DNA from: Actinomycetota bacterium
Lineage (GTDB): Bacteria > Actinomycetota > Actinomycetes > Nanopelagicales > Nanopelagicaceae
Assembly: GCA_947465365.1 (NCBI GenBank)
Contig: CANIAV010000055.1
Span: 1 to 6,214 of the forward strand
Direction: 5' to 3'
DNA: 6,214 bases
The stretch's first letter is position 1. Each line of letters begins with the position of its first letter. The notes beneath the pieces are model-generated. The model was given only the letters and a program-made list of their open reading frames with translations, had not been told where the DNA came from and did not search any database. Below are positions 5,682 to 6,214 of this stretch, piece after piece. Made by a program: the position numbers and the translations under genes.

Positions 5682-6214
5682 TGTCTAAAGCCTTTCTTGT
5701 TTTAGATGATGGTCGGATCTTCGAAGGTAAATCATGGGCCGCCACCGGTCGCGCCTTTGGAGAAGCAGTCTTTCAAACTGGAATGACTGGCTATCAAGAG
5801 ACATTGACGGATCCAAGTTATCACCGTCAGGTTGTGGTCATGACCGCACCGCACATCGGTAATACGGGTGTAAATACTCCAGATAATGAATCAAAGAAGA
5901 TCTGGGTGGCTGGTTTCGTCGTACGAAATCCTTCGACAATCACCAGTAATTGGCGTAGCGAAAAAGATTTAGAAGCTGAACTAATCGATCAGGGAATTGT
6001 GGGCATTCAAGGCATAGATACTCGAGCGCTCACGCGTCATCTACGCGATCGTGGTGCTATGCGGGTAGGAATATTTTCAGATGTAGATATATCTCGGGAA
6101 GAGATGGTCATTGAGGTCCGTAAAACTGATGCGATGTCAGGTGCATACTTAAGCGCAGATGTTTCTACCGCAAAACCTTATATTGTTCCTGCGGTAGGAG
6201 TTAAGAAATTTACC
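5681..6214 (+). CDS. carA: carbamoyl-phosphate synthase small subunit, N-terminal part (3' end outside window)
   Basis: CarA hydrolyses glutamine and channels ammonia to CarB, which makes carbamoyl phosphate for pyrimidines and arginine. Only 178 of about 370-390 residues are inside the window. They cover the N-terminal domain that docks on CarB: FQTGMTGYQETLTDPSYHRQ (31-50), APHIGNTGVN (56-65) and GIQGIDTRALTRHLRDRGAMRVGI (108-131), all diagnostic for CarA. The glutaminase triad (Cys, His, Glu) lies downstream of the window and cannot be judged. AGGAG at 5671-5675 lies five bases before the ATG, which shares its A with the pyrC TGA stop. The frame stays open to the last base. By the usual actinobacterial order, carB would be expected next. 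Being in the PyrR-controlled operon ties its supply of carbamoyl phosphate to pyrimidine need. Confidence 0.97.
   Translation, partial: MSKAFLVLDDGRIFEGKSWAATGRAFGEAVFQTGMTGYQETLTDPSYHRQVVVMTAPHIGNTGVNTPDNESKKIWVAGFVVRNPSTITSNWRSEKDLEAELIDQGIVGIQGIDTRALTRHLRDRGAMRVGIFSDVDISREEMVIEVRKTDAMSGAYLSADVSTAKPYIVPAVGVKKFT

Overview
The window looks like a conserved core-metabolism locus of an actinobacterium whose base composition is only about half GC by eye. The protein sequences, including EF-P with a PGKGP loop, an actinobacterial class I dihydroorotase and a BldD-type regulator, resemble actinomycete proteins. The gene order aroB-aroQ-efp-nusB-bldD-pyrR-pyrB-pyrC-carA also matches the block known from Streptomyces and relatives. 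Moderate GC, very tight packing and many start/stop overlaps suggest a streamlined lineage, perhaps a freshwater Nanopelagicales (acI) type. That assignment is an inference and was not tested by any search.

Left part (1-2268, + strand). The window opens inside aroB (3-dehydroquinate synthase). It overlaps aroQ (type II 3-dehydroquinate dehydratase) by an ATGA junction, so two consecutive shikimate-pathway steps are translated together. A 116-base gap with several inverted repeats and a possible promoter follows. Then come efp (translation factor EF-P, GTG start) and nusB (antitermination factor, GTG start), which share one base.

Middle (2265-2896). A minus-strand gene for a BldD-family DNA-binding protein meets nusB tail to tail, with the two stop codons overlapping. 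Its C-terminal domain keeps the RxD-X8-RxxD residues that bind cyclic di-GMP in Streptomyces BldD. The gene reads best as leaderless from 2771. The 125 bases between it and pyrR form a divergent control region. It holds a dyad over the proposed bldD -10 box, a TATCAT -10 box for the pyr genes, and a well-formed PyrR RNA-binding hairpin. The outer stem of that hairpin pairs with the pyrR Shine-Dalgarno sequence.

Right part (2897-6214, + strand). pyrR, pyrB, pyrC and the first 178 codons of carA form a pyrimidine operon in which every junction overlaps (ATGA, ATGA, TGATG). PyrR should sense UMP/UTP and shut down translation of its own mRNA, and so of the operon. CarA supplies glutamine-derived ammonia for carbamoyl phosphate, PyrB makes carbamoyl aspartate, and PyrC closes the ring to dihydroorotate.

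No mobile element, CRISPR array, tRNA or rRNA was seen, and there is no gene-free stretch longer than 300 bases. The most interesting signals are regulatory: the PyrR hairpin, the BldD homologue with its second-messenger motif, and the structured leader before efp. I did not find a wholly new system.
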